Origin: Paramacrobiotus metropolitanus
Lineage: Eukaryota > Tardigrada > Eutardigrada > Parachela > Macrobiotidae
Assembly (NCBI RefSeq): GCF_019649055.1
Contig: NW_026570352.1
Span: forward strand, 186,001 to 250,000
DNA length: 64,000 bases
Direction: 5' to 3'
This document shows, in pieces, positions 23,949-34,689 of the stretch. How positions within the stretch are numbered: the first letter of the stretch is position 1; the number at the start of each line of letters is the position of its first letter. A program made the translations under genes and the position numbers. Under the pieces are notes generated by a model, which searched no databases, was not told where the DNA came from, and saw only the letters and a program-made list of their open reading frames with translations.

Positions 23949-24405
23949 GATAATAATCGATTCCACTAGCGGTGGTGAGTCAGATTTCAGAGGATGCCCG
24001 ACGTCGTGACAGCGTGAATTCATTCGGTTGTTTATTGATCGGAGAGAGGTGAGAGATGTTTTACAATACGAATTAACCGTGTTAGTGGTTGCATCGGTGA
24101 AGCGTTGGGAATTGAATTATAAGAGCCCACATGTACGAGCATTAATGGGCGACACATAGTGAACCTAATACCAGTACAATTTCACCACTGAACAGATATG
24201 ACCTTGCACTAGTCTAACTTGTAACCGGCTGTAGTAGAGTAGCATTCCTTGCAGATCGCAATGCTCAGTAGTCAACTGGGTTGTCAAAGACATAGCGCTA
24301 CTCGTATTCCGCAGCGTGCCTTGTGAAATCCTCGGCTTCTTTACTCTTAAAGTAGAAATTGTGCACCTTGCTTTTTATTTACTGCAGTTGTTCTAACATT
24401 CTATC
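23949..24405 (+). promoter_or_regulatory. Conserved 5' flank of array gene 6
   Basis: Module I at about 23949-23990 (GATAATAATCGATTCCACTA then GTGAGTCAGATTTCAGAGG), module II at about 24209-24245 (CTAACTTGTAACCGGCTGTA then GTAGAGTAGCATTCC), and the CTCGTATT...CTTGTGAAAT block at about 24300-24330, in the same order as before genes 2 and 3. Confidence 0.5.
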
Positions 24406-25910
24406 ATGTCGTGGCTGCAGCGCTTTACAGTTAGCCGTGACAAACCCAAGCAACCATGCACTATTCCTACAAAGTCGGCGCTGTACAGTAACCGTACACG
24501 GAGCGTCACCTTTGCCTATCAGATTCCCACGGCCCAGTTTGTGGGAGGTCGGTCGCCCAACGACACTGCCTACGGACGGAGCCATTGGGTGTTCGCAGCA
24601 GACTTTCTGGTGGAGAAACAGTGGGACTATCCGGAGATTCCCCAGTCAGCGTGGACCGTCACCGTGGAAGTTCCCACCGAGTATGCTACCAATCATCCGC
24701 ATATGCTGTTTAGTGATGGATACGCCCCACGGGCCAAAGTGACCCCCAAGGATGATTACAATGAACTGAACAGCCCTGCTGAAATCGTGGTGGAAGGAAA
24801 AGTTTGGTAAGATTCTTGAAAATTAAGCGAGCAGTTCAAATAAACCATTTATTGTACCGATCTCTTTCCAACCGAACCGAATGCAGCATTCGCTTTAGTG
24901 ACCATACTGTTTTTACAGAAATCTAATGTGAGAGTTAAAAAAATTTTCTGGTCCGTAGAATCAAATTTCGTAATTAAATCGATAAACAGCCTGCGAAAGA
25001 TGATTCATTGCGCATAAACTGCAAGCGCAGATCGAACAGAGTTAAGCTTGTCAGTCGCACCAGTTTTAGTGAATCGAACCGAACGCGATGGCCTATCAGT
25101 TCATACCATTTTCTCTTCCTGTTACCCAGAAAATCAATACCTGCATTTAAACGATGCACTGGTGGCTATTTTTTGACGTTTAGCAGCTTCAATGCTTACA
25201 GTTGTAGTGTGTTGAGATGGTATGGTGCCTAATGTTTTGTGTGACGGTGCAGTGCTACCGAAAACGACCCGTCCACCTGCACCACTATCACCATTGGACC
25301 GACTGGATGGGCGTATTCTGCAGCTGTTCTGGACGAAATCAAACTAGCACACCTGGTGTGCTGTAAAACAGCTGTCGATGAGCAAGGCGTCAGTCGCCCG
25401 TACCCGGCATTAATGGACGGATCCGTCCACGTCAAACTGACTTTTCGCGTCCAGCAGCACGAGCGCAACGATCTGCAGCGTCTGCTTGATTCCGGCTTAA
25501 TGACCGATTGTACGCTGGTTTCTACGGATGGCCGCAAGTTTCCAGTGCATCGCGCCATCTTGGCCGTACAGTCGCCGATGCTGACCGAACTACTACAGAA
25601 CCACAAGAACGATAAAGGCGCGGGTCTGTTGGGCGCTGTGGAGGCTGATGGGGGATTGGTGGAAATTCTTGTCCGGTTTGCTTATACACGGGATTTGCTG
25701 CACACCGCCGATGGGAGACTGGAGGAGTTGTGGATGCTGGCGGAGAAGTTTGAGATGAAAGAGCTGTGCGCGGCATGTGAATGTCGAATGATGGGTGGCG
25801 TTGATGAAAGCAACGCCATGCGCTACTATGCGTTCGCTCGGAAATTTGGTTTGGCAAAACTGCAGCAAAGCGTGGGGAAATATATCGCGAAGAATCCAAT
25901 GGGCGTTTAA
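24406..25910 (+). CDS. BTB adaptor protein, array gene 6 (SPOP/TDPOZ-like)
   Basis: Exons 24406-24806 and 25253-25910 with a 446-bp phase-2 intron (GTAAGA...GTGCAG). The joined codon is TG|T (Cys) where sisters have Ser. The protein starts MSWLQRFTVSRDKPKQ. The exon 1 domain has FAYQIPTAQFVGGR, VEKQWDYPEIPQSAWTV and APRAKVTPKDDY. Exon 2 (658 bp) has TITIGPTGWAYS, VHVKLTFRVQQHERNDLQRL, then BTB (LMTDCTLVSTDGRKFPVHRA; AVQSPMLTELL; FAYTRDLLHT; CECRMMGG), ending IAKNPMGV. The frame is intact. It is closest to genes 2 and 3. Confidence 0.88.
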
Positions 25911-26558
25911 CAGAGCGACGTCGTCGTAAACCTTTTAATATTTTTTCGTTCTGAATAATGAATGCTCTAGCACAAGTCGCACTTCTTTGCTTATGTAATC
26001 GTAACAATGTGGTACGTCACGGTTTGGCTTTACCGGTTCTCAGTCCAAAGTATTTACTTGTATCGAAGTACTTCTCTTTACTTTACCTTTGCATTCAAAA
26101 TACTGTTCTCAATAACTGATAGCTAACAATTTTGTCTACCATTATATGTATTGCAGTTTCTGTACAGTTATCTATAATCGTATGCATCAGATTTTGGTTG
26201 TGGTAAATCGATATGTACCGCCCATAAACTGTGCTGTCGAAATGGTGGTCAGAATTGGAAAGGATCAGTGATATACATGCACTGACTGAACAGCACTCAT
26301 TATACAAACACCGATAGTGGGGAATTCACCGGTGACACTTACAATTAGTACTGTAGTGACGCGAAATTAAGGGACCGAGAAATACCCAGGACCGCCAGCA
26401 CTAGCTGTCGGCTGCTTTGATGTAAAAGAAGCCGATAAAAGCAAAATGCAACACAAAAAAAAGAGCGTGGTCAATTTTTAAGCTTTATTTTAACATAATT
26501 TGGGTCAGGTCGCTTGAGGGTCGGCCGCGGGTATAAAAAATAATAATTAACCAGGGGC
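25911..26558. other. Intergenic, no gene seen
   Basis: 3' flank of the last array gene; nothing recognised. Confidence 0.45.
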
Positions 26559-26889
26559 TGGTCAGAGGTCCCCTCAAAAAATTTCGTTTTTTGTTCGAAG
26601 ACAGTAGGCATCGAGAGTACGGTACTTAAAAAATATTCTCACCGGCAATGATCCAGTGGGCGTGGTCAAAAAGCAATTTTAAGGATCGTATGTTTTGGCA
26701 GTGTACTGCATGCTTAGCATGTAATATACCTATTCCTGTTTCGTATTGACAGCACAAACAACACCTGCATCCGCAAAACTGGTTTCTGGCCACGAAAAAT
26801 GAACCATTGCCGGTGAAAATACCTTTTTATGTACTTATTCTGTCTTCTAACAAAAAATGGCATTTTTCTGAGGGGGGAGCCTCTGACCA
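26559..26889. mobile_element. Foldback-type element with long imperfect inverted repeats
   Basis: The left arm (about 26559-26652: TGGTCAGAGG, CCCCTCA, GTTTTTTGTTCGAAGACAG, CACCGGCAATG) and the right arm (about 26797-26889, same order on the other strand) pair over roughly 90 bp with mismatches and small gaps. No coding capacity in the 145-bp centre. Target duplication not clear. Confidence 0.7.
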
Positions 26890-27621
26890 ATTTAACGACA
26901 GATTTAATGATATCTAATTTAACCGCAGGTTTTTCTCGCCTTTCTCAGCTTACAAATTGTTAAAAAATTGCTTAAATTTATCAGCTAGTTTTGTTTGGGG
27001 ATTTATAAGTACGCTACGATCTGGCCTAAAGTGAGCTCAGCTGTATTCAGCAGCATTTGCAGTAGGTCATCCTAATCATTAATTACGCTTTCGTTGTTCG
27101 TGTCATTACTGGAGTGTTACAGAATTCGGTAGATTCAATTCTGTAATTCGGTAGATTACAGAATTCGGTAGATTCAATAAAACCTGTTTCGAAAATACGA
27201 AAACAGTTTTATTTAAAAGCAAAATTTCATTCTAAAATTTTACAGATTCGACGTTTGCAAACCGAGGCCGGAGCCCGAGGATTGCCTTTTACTGTACAAC
27301 GCAAATACAGATACGGCAGTTTACTGTTTAGCCACGTGTGACTACTCTATATAGTTTATTCGTACTAATCTTGAGACAAAAATACTGGATGAATTGCTAG
27401 CCCTACAGCACATGAACTGTTTCAATAAAAATAATGGATTTGGACAAAACGGGATTGCCAAGACAGGCAATAAGCATACAACTACCAATAGAATAGTTAT
27501 AACCATAATTAATTTTCATATGATTGAAAATGCAGAGATTTTACTATGAGCACTGATAGCTGTTTCGGCATCTTTAGATACTCGGATTGGTCTGTATCAA
27601 ATAAGATCACATATGCAGTTG
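26890..27621. other. Intergenic with short tandem repeat
   Basis: Three adjacent copies of a 20 to 22-bp motif (ACAGAATTCGGTAGATTCAA and variants) lie at about 27119-27178. Otherwise nothing recognised. Confidence 0.5.
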
Positions 27622-29209
27622 TCAAACCATCACATATAAAACAACGCCAATTATCAAAACCAACGAGCGGAAAAATTGCCGGGATGCATGGTTAGAGGAA
27701 AAGCGCGTCTCAGTCCAGTCCACTTTATTCTTGTCCTCAGGAAGGTTCGGGTTCGTGCAGTCAATCGGCACGAAGATTTCTTCTCTCTTTACCACCGGGC
27801 TAACGGCTTGGCAAACTTCGTAGATTTGACCGGCACTTTTCGGTGCGATCAATCCAGGATTGACCCGGAAGAGATCCCGCAACCAAGCGTATTCGCATTC
27901 ACAATGCCGAAGTCGCAAGTACTGTCTATCCCGAGCACCCTCTGCCTCCATCCATGAATAGCGGAAGAAGTTCTTCTCCAATGCCAGTAAACGCAGATCC
28001 GGAATGTGGGTGAAGGTATACGGCTCCAGTTCCATGGTGACGCATTCGCTGAATATGATAGAACGCAGATACAGGTTCTGGGCAAAATCATCGCGCTGCA
28101 CGGTTAACGGTTTCCGGTAGCTGTAGTCGCATTTGTCGATGGTGAAGCTGAGGAGACTAGAGAAATTGAGGGTCGGCATTTTGCCGGTACAGCGGTAGTG
28201 GCAATTGTACATGGTGAATTCGATGATATTGCGCCGGATGGGATCCAGGGCCTGGTGGATGAACAAACCCTCGGGGAGATAGTGGTAGTCCACGGCCACC
28301 GCCATCTTAGTCATGGTAAGGTAGGTGTCATACGTGCCCAGCCGGACTGGGCGATCCGCCCGGACCGTGGCAATACCTAGACTGATGTTGCGGAAAACTG
28401 ACAAGCTCTGGCTACGATTGGGGTGCTTGAGATCCAGGTCCACCACCGTCCAGCCCACACATTCAGGGATCCTGCAATCCAGCCAAACAATAACACTCAA
28501 AGACTTGTGGTGTCAAACGCATAAAGTTGAGGACGTATGGCTAAATAAGCGATTATTATTTAATAACGGTCATTACACTGGAAGCGGCTATAAATGCATA
28601 ATTTCATGATGATCATTGCACCCACTATCGGCTCAGTCGAATTTCGTTCAAAGTCGAATTTCGTTCGGAGCACTGTTTTGAATGTGTCACATGGTTATTG
28701 ATAAATAGGGTTTGTACTGAATAACAAATAACGATAATGTCGCAGTCTTTACGCACATAAGTAAGGCCATGTCATCACACTCTTCCTGCTTCATGGGCCG
28801 ACAGTTGAAGGTGGGAAAGGGAGCCAGTTGGAAGGATGTGGGCACGGCTGGCGGTGGCGGTGTACTGGACGCCACACTGCCTACAATTAACACCGTTGCT
28901 AACGATCAAAAGGCATTTGCATACGGCTTTCGGTCTGCATATATTATTAATTTTTATATTTTTGTCCATATTGTGCAATATGAAGTTTTTATTGAGTTAC
29001 GCTAACCATAAGTACAGCAGGTTTAAAAACACTTAAAAACACGTTCCGAACAACATTGATACATGTACTGTGCATAATACAATTAAATTATGTGATTTAT
29101 ATAATTATAACGATACTGTTTGTTTAACAACTGATGTACTTACTGTTCGCGCACCAGTCGGAACTTTCTTGAGGAAGTGGTTGTAAAGACTGAACTCCCA
29201 GCATCATCA
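27622..29209 (-). CDS. LRR-type cell-surface protein with C-terminal membrane anchor
   Basis: Minus strand. Three exons can be joined in phase: 29209-29144, 28880-28757 and 28471-27622 (introns 263 and 285 bp, donors GTAAGT and GTGCGT, acceptors TTGTAG and TTGCAG). The first coding exon with a signal peptide is not identified; 29209 follows a good acceptor (TTTTCAG). The protein has a Pro-rich N-terminal stretch, FNCRPMKQEECDD, degenerate leucine-rich repeats, and a cysteine C-cap (HCECEYAWLRDLFRVNPGLI then two more Cys) typical of LRRCT modules. It ends in a hydrophobic tail (SLVLIIGVVLYVMV) that could be a TM segment or GPI signal. It is likely a receptor or adhesion protein; the ligand is unknown. 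Exon 29209-29144 is the least certain part. Confidence 0.7.
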
Positions 29210-31130
29210 CTGAAAATGGAAGCAGAACGGCAAGTCAGTTATTTGCTGTACGAGTTTTGCAAATTCATGATTGTTTAAGTCTTGCATCCTGTATCTGTAT
29301 CTGTACTTAAGACAGCTGCAGTATTATGTTACAGTCAGTATTTATGAATTTAGCTCTATAATTATTCATCTTACCATACTGGATCCTGGTCCCAACAAAC
29401 TATTTTCCAAGCAACTACATATTTTGTCAACCACTGTAATTGATCTTTAAACACATGGAGCACTGCAGATTTTCTTCTGCAGTTATTTAAAGGAACGCGA
29501 ATTATTTAGTAATAATGCTTAAGCGGGAGTAAAATTTTTTGTGCATATGCTCAGAATATGTGCTTTGCAAATCAATCATAATTTTGTCGTCTAAGAGCCC
29601 AGTATGATTCACCTATTCCTTCAGTTTCACCAGTTCTCCCAAAGCTGCGCGAAAAAGTAACGATACTTCTATGTTTCAATCAGAATTACCATTTGTACTT
29701 ACTGGTGATAAGGCACAATCCCCTTAGAAACGTCTCGCTCCCAACCATTTCCGGATGTCAAAGTTCAAAATCGTACAATAAAAATATTTCGTTAAACATC
29801 CTTAAAAGTTAAACCGAGGGAAGTCAAGTCGGGTATAAAGCGCTGCCGTTGAATTGCCCGCGGCACTGTGTCATGATGGGTCTTCGATACATAGCTGGCA
29901 GTCTGGCACTGGCAGCGTTTGTACCTATTGGATCCATATATATTACATGCGAGACAACTATAAGCTGAGACTTAAAATTTTTTTCTGTGGTAAAATCAAC
30001 CCTGATGTTTACTGAACACGCTAACATTTTATTACAATATAACATAAATTGTATTACAATAATTATAACGTTCGTAGCCACGGTACTAATTCATGGTTTA
30101 TACTTTATACGGACGTGGCTTACACCGCAAAATGTTAAAGGAGCTGTAGAATCTGCTCACTAGCGCACGTTTGCGCATGTTCAGATACCCTAAGTTTTGT
30201 GTATGGTGCTATTAGCGCTTGTTGCGTTGGGCCGGGAATGTTCGCAGAAGTTATGCTTTTCGCAGTTACCGTATTACGTAATATGGTTCGAAATAATGCG
30301 AGATAAAATTAGTTGGGCACATTACAGTACAGGGGATTATCTAGGTGCGCTACTGACATCCCCTCTTACACCTAAAGTATGTATGTCTGTATATGGCCGC
30401 TTCGTGGCTTCTTATGATGAAGTGCCGGGTTTGTAAGTTAGTACAGAGGCACCGTCAGCACCCAGACTGTGTGTTGTATGCGTAGTATGAGTAAATATCA
30501 ACTAAATTGTTGTTGTTGTGAGTGTCTGCTGCCTCGAATTGGGATCCTTCCCTGATTGTGTGCGGACGATAAACCATTAAACCATAACTCAAGACAACGG
30601 CAATGCAAGAAACGGAGCAAGATTTAGCACAAGGTTGATCAAGAAGGTGCAAGCTGTAGCAAGCTGAGTAGAAGACTGAATTCTAGAAATTCGTGAAAAG
30701 GAGAAGTAGCCGGTAAAGTAGACAGAATTCATAACGCGACGGAATGGTGAATCATAACTGGGTGGTCTTATCGTTCGTATAAATAATATCGCTACAATGT
30801 TTGCCCCATGGTACAACCTTCAGGTGCGACCGTTTTAGCTTACTGTCTCGGTATCATTTCCAGTGTTTTTTTTTAATTCCAGAGCAAAAAGAGAAAGAAA
30901 ATACACGCCATGGATCAGAAATTCTGAACCATTACGCCAACATCCGTACACATCATACATGTATCTGTATACAGTATTGCAAAAGTTGTACTGTATACTG
31001 GATACATGTATAATAAAGATACATAATACAAGAAACAGCCTCGGCTTCGCCTCCGCGTTTCTTGTGGTCAACGGCTACTTTATTTAGATCTCAATGGATA
31101 TTTATTAAATAACATATTTCGTCGAAGCAA
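29210..31130. other. Intergenic, no gene seen
   Basis: About 1.9 kb, AT-rich. It may contain the missing 5' exon of the LRR gene near its left end. No other coding family, RNA gene or repeat recognised. Confidence 0.45.
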
Positions 31131-31283
31131 CAGTACCGGTAGCTCGGTCGCCCGCTCAACTAATGGGTCCCGTCCACTGGACAGTACCGGTAGCTCGGCC
31201 ACCCGCTTACCTAACGGGTTCTGTACCCAGTACAGTACCGGTTGCTTGGTTATTCGTTCCCCTAACGGGCTCTGTGCACCGCT
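31131..31283. repeat. 51-bp tandem repeat, three copies
   Basis: CAGTACCGGT starts at 31131, 31182 and 31233. Each unit continues with a variant of AGCTCGG...CCGCT...CTAACGGG. Units have diverged by several substitutions. Confidence 0.85.
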
Positions 31284-31427
31284 CGGTAATCTGAATTAGG
31301 ATATGGTTGTACTGTGAACCACATAATTAATGTATTTTTGTCTATACTTCAAGTACTAGGGTATACATTTGTTTTATTTTACCTGCGGTACAACGTAATT
31401 TGAAAATATATCAAAACATCAGCATTT

Positions 31428-31592
31428 TTACAACATCAGAATCTCATTAAACTTTTCCGCTCCTTCCATCGTTCCCATAACAGATGCCGCGTTACCACGC
31501 TGAATCTCTAGCGACAATCTTTGCCGTAAAAATTCATGGGAACAGGTTTCGCCTGTGTGCTGCTCCAGTCGTTTGCCCAAAGCTTTGATACA
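31428..31592 (-). mobile_element. Retroelement C-terminal remnant (same family as 18463-19045)
   Basis: The minus frame reads ALGKRLEQHTGETCSHEFLR, QRLSLEIQRGNAASVMGTME and KFNEILML, then stop. This matches the copy at 60256-60452 to the end of the protein and into the 3' flank (ATGTTGTAAAAAT, TGATGTTTT), and the copy at 18581 more distantly. Upstream of 31592 the similarity ends in a short TGTATG-rich microsatellite. Confidence 0.75.
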
Positions 31593-32074
31593 TTGTATAG
31601 TGTGTATAGCATATACAAAACCGTATGCATGCTGTGTATGGATGCTGTATGTATGCTGTGTATGGATATACTGCATATACCGCAAATCCACTAGTAGGGG
31701 ATTCGCGGTGCCAACTTGTATGTATACACGAAATCTAGTGACGTAGCGACCGACATCACATAAAACTGGCTTTCATGGGATGACCAGTGAGCTGAACTCC
31801 ATACGTAGTACGGGCTGAGCTCCATACGGGCTCCATACGGGCTGAGCTCCATAAGTACAGCTGACCAATTAGGCTGTAGACCGCCACAATTTTCTTTGTT
31901 TACACAGGAATTTTTCGACCGAAAGGGACGCTACTAGAGTAGCTATATGCTACGACTGATCTCCGTCGTATACCGCATGTAGCTAAGCTAGTCACGATTC
32001 GGCTGCCGCTTGGAATCTGCCACAAAATAGCTCATATGGGGCTGTGTGGTTGGTCACAGCACAGCCAGTACAGG
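31593..32074. repeat. Microsatellite-like stretch and spacer
   Basis: 31605-31680 is built of TGTATGGATGCTG-type repeats. 31795-31855 repeats GGGCTGAGCTCCATAC. The rest shows nothing. Confidence 0.6.
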
Positions 32075-32444
32075 TACCGTAAAACCCGATATTAAAAGCC
32101 CCCTCCCCCAAAATTATCGCCCCGGGGCGCCTAATAAGTTGCGGTGCCGCGCTTTTTTAGAGCATTGTCGTTACAGTCTGAATGGTACATCTTGTTAGTT
32201 AGGTGAATTCCATTTAGGCACACCCGTTAAACCATGATTTTCTAGAAAATGTCTTGGTTTTAAAATTAGTATTCCTTCCACACATACAAATCTAGTTAAA
32301 ACTTAAATATCATGAGCGTGATATTCATTTGAAATATTAAATGCCCCATCCCCCCGTAATAACGCCCCGTGCGGTTTTAAACGCCCCCTCCCAAAGCTCT
32401 CGAAAAAATAAAGGTCGGGGGCGTTAATATCGGGTTTTATGGTA
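32075..32444. mobile_element. MITE with about 21-bp TIRs, possible TA target site
   Basis: The left end TACCGTAAAACCCGATATTA and the right end, read on the other strand, TACCATAAAACCCGATATTA, differ at one position. C-rich subterminal tracts (GCCCCCTCCCCC; CGCCCC) follow on both sides. The 370-bp body has no coding frame. If the outer TA is the target duplication, a Tc1/mariner-type origin is possible. A partial relic lies at 23127-23243. Confidence 0.75.
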
Positions 32445-33299
32445 TTTATTTTTACGCCACTTTTAGATATTCAGTAATTCAGATAGTAAAACATATTTTT
32501 ATGTTAACGGGGAAAAGGAGAAGTGTCTCCATACAAAATCGATTTCAACTAGAAAACGTTCTTTTGCATAAAGCAGTGAGGTAATTACGGATTCTTTGTG
32601 CGCAGTAGTACAAGCTGTTGACCGGGACGAAGCTCTACATACAGGTTTTTATCCCACGTAAGCCGGTAAGCGCATATTTTTTTGACGTTGATGTAGACCC
32701 TTTCTTCATACCAGATCTAAGGCGCCGAATTTTTTACTTTACCTTCCTCTTTGTACAGGTTAGTAAGGACCTTGTGTAAACAGAAAACCGGTTTGAGGCC
32801 CATAAAATTACTGATTACTAGCGGTGGTTTGCGAACCACATTACTGCACGAGCGCCAGTACCACTGCGAAAAGGTATTGGGATTGTGGAATTGGAAAAGC
32901 GTGACGTACGCTCTTCGTGGCGTCAGACAAATTTTATGCTCTTGACGAAGACTTATTGCAGCACCTCGCGCTTCGCGCTCGGTGCAAATAACGCGGATAC
33001 CGCACGAATGTACAGTATGTACTCACATCGTAAAATGCATGAATCATCCAATAAACATCAATCAACTGGCGTCCGAAACTGCGCTTATACCCGTACATAC
33101 CGGAATGCATGCGCTCCACATGTAGCACTCAATAAGCGCGCTGTTAATCGAATTTGCAAATCGTCTAATTCAATCTAGGCTTATAACCAGGATTTTTCCC
33201 GACAAGCATGACTGCTCAGGTAATATTAATGGGGAGCCAGAAACTATCCGTAATCTTCTGGTACTATTGCAAAAATACGAGTATTATATTTCTATGCTG
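32445..33299. other. Intergenic, no gene seen
   Basis: No family recognised. The last about 90 bp may include upstream parts of the DGAT2-like pseudogene (hydrophobic frame from about 33240). Confidence 0.4.
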
Positions 33300-33870
33300 G
33301 AGAGGATGGATCATTCTGTACCCTGTTTTGATAAAGCTTTTATTTACGAAATACTTTTGGATACCGTTGCTGCTCCTTGCGTGGATGCTGATCGACGATG
33401 CTCAGAATTAAGGCGGACGATCACGGCGACCGTTACGCAACTGCAGTTTTACCAACTGCTGCTATCAGTATTTCTCCGCCGATTTACACGTAACCGCGCC
33501 GCAGCCGATTACTCCGGATAACAACTACATTTTTGCATGCCATCCTAACGGGATTCTGGCCATCGATGTCCGTTGCGCGTTCATCTTCGAAGGTCTGGGG
33601 ATCAGTCAACGATTGCCAGGGATGCGGTTGCATATTCTGGTCACACGGCTCGCGTTCTTTTTCCTCTGTTCCGTGAAACGTTTCTATGTGGCGGCTGCTC
33701 TAGTGCGTCCAAGCGGAACATCAAATGTATTGCAGAAAATAACACCGGCAATTTTATGGTTTTGACTCCCGGAGGAGCGGGAAATGTTCGAAGTCTAGCC
33801 TGGACGGAATACCCTTGTTCTGGAAAACCGGAAGGGATTTATCCGCATGGCATTAGCTATAGAAAGTAGC
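33300..33870 (+). pseudogene. DGAT2/MOGAT-family acyltransferase pseudogene, truncated
   Basis: Reading the three plus frames in turn gives DGAT2 landmarks in order: a hydrophobic segment then WMLIDDAQN, an in-frame TAA (33409-33411), GGRSRRPLRN, YQYFSADLHV, NNYIFACHPNGIL (family motif HPHG, here HPNG), CAFIFEGLGISQRLPGMR. After a frameshift near 33640 come FRETFLCGGCSSASKRNI and NFMVLTPGGAGN (family GGAxE region), and after a second shift near 33810 TLVLENRKGFIRMALAIESS. The C-terminal third of the family is missing. Active members make di- or triacylglycerol in the ER. One stop, two frameshifts, loss of the catalytic His and no visible introns argue for a dead, possibly retroposed copy. Confidence 0.8.
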
Positions 33871-34551
33871 CGCATTAAAGTAGTAAGTGGCTTAGTAGCC
33901 ATAGCCACTTAAAATTCATTTAACCCTTAATCTTTCCAACGCGGACCAAACTATGTACGGCTTTCAAAACGTTAATTAATTACGGATGTTAAGTATTTCA
34001 TCAGGGCACACGCACTGCCATTTTTCTGCTTAGTGAGTGAACCGTTGGATACAGTCTTTCATACAATCAATTACAACCTTCGAATTTTTGATATGATTGT
34101 AATTTCAAATGGCTATTCCGAGTTTGTGGTGTTATTCGAGGAAGTACAATGCAATAATACTCTGGTACTACACATGTTGGCAAGGCTTTTCCGATGTTAT
34201 TGGTTCATTTGGTTGACGCAGTTCAGAGTGGATTTCATAGTACATGCACTGTGGTTGCATTTATCTGTTGTATAGTACGTAAACGTGACCTTTTACACAA
34301 ACAGAGCAGAAAGATCCAGACCACACCCAGGTATCCAATCATGAGTTCTGAGGTTTTTCTAGATGATTCTTTTATAAAAATACTAACTACTGTACCTACT
34401 ACCTAGAACTACGGGGAGTAATGAATCACACCAGACCGTGGTCCACGCTGAGATAGAAGATTACTGGAATAAAGGAAATCATGAATAATTAGCAGTATGG
34501 TTTATCTCACTCTGTTGCTATGTTGACATGACATACTTGACACAAATGTCC
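33871..34551. other. Intergenic, no gene seen
   Basis: Nothing recognised on either strand. Confidence 0.4.
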
Positions 34552-34552
34552 A

Positions 34553-34681
34553 CAGTAACTGTTTGTACGAGGACATCCACATGGGCAGGAAGACCACGGA
34601 AAACAGTCCGGAAACTCCGGACCTCCAAACACACCGATGCTTCGTTTGCGCGAAGGAATCCGCCGTCGAAGCCAAAAACCC
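34553..34681 (+). CDS. Candidate internal exon, unknown protein
   Basis: An open frame between an acceptor (TGTCCACAG) and a good donor (CCCCA then GTAAGT) encodes CLYEDIHMGRKTTENSPETP then HRCFVCAKESAVEAKNP. The CFVC pair and charged composition look protein-like, but no family is recognised and no flanking exon can be joined convincingly; the next acceptor (34730 region) would give a stop after three codons. Tentative. Confidence 0.25.
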
Positions 34682-34689
34682 CAGTAAGT

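Noticed and set aside
30197-30436. 79-codon plus frame
   Set aside because: No recognisable domain, no flanking splice signals that join to another exon.
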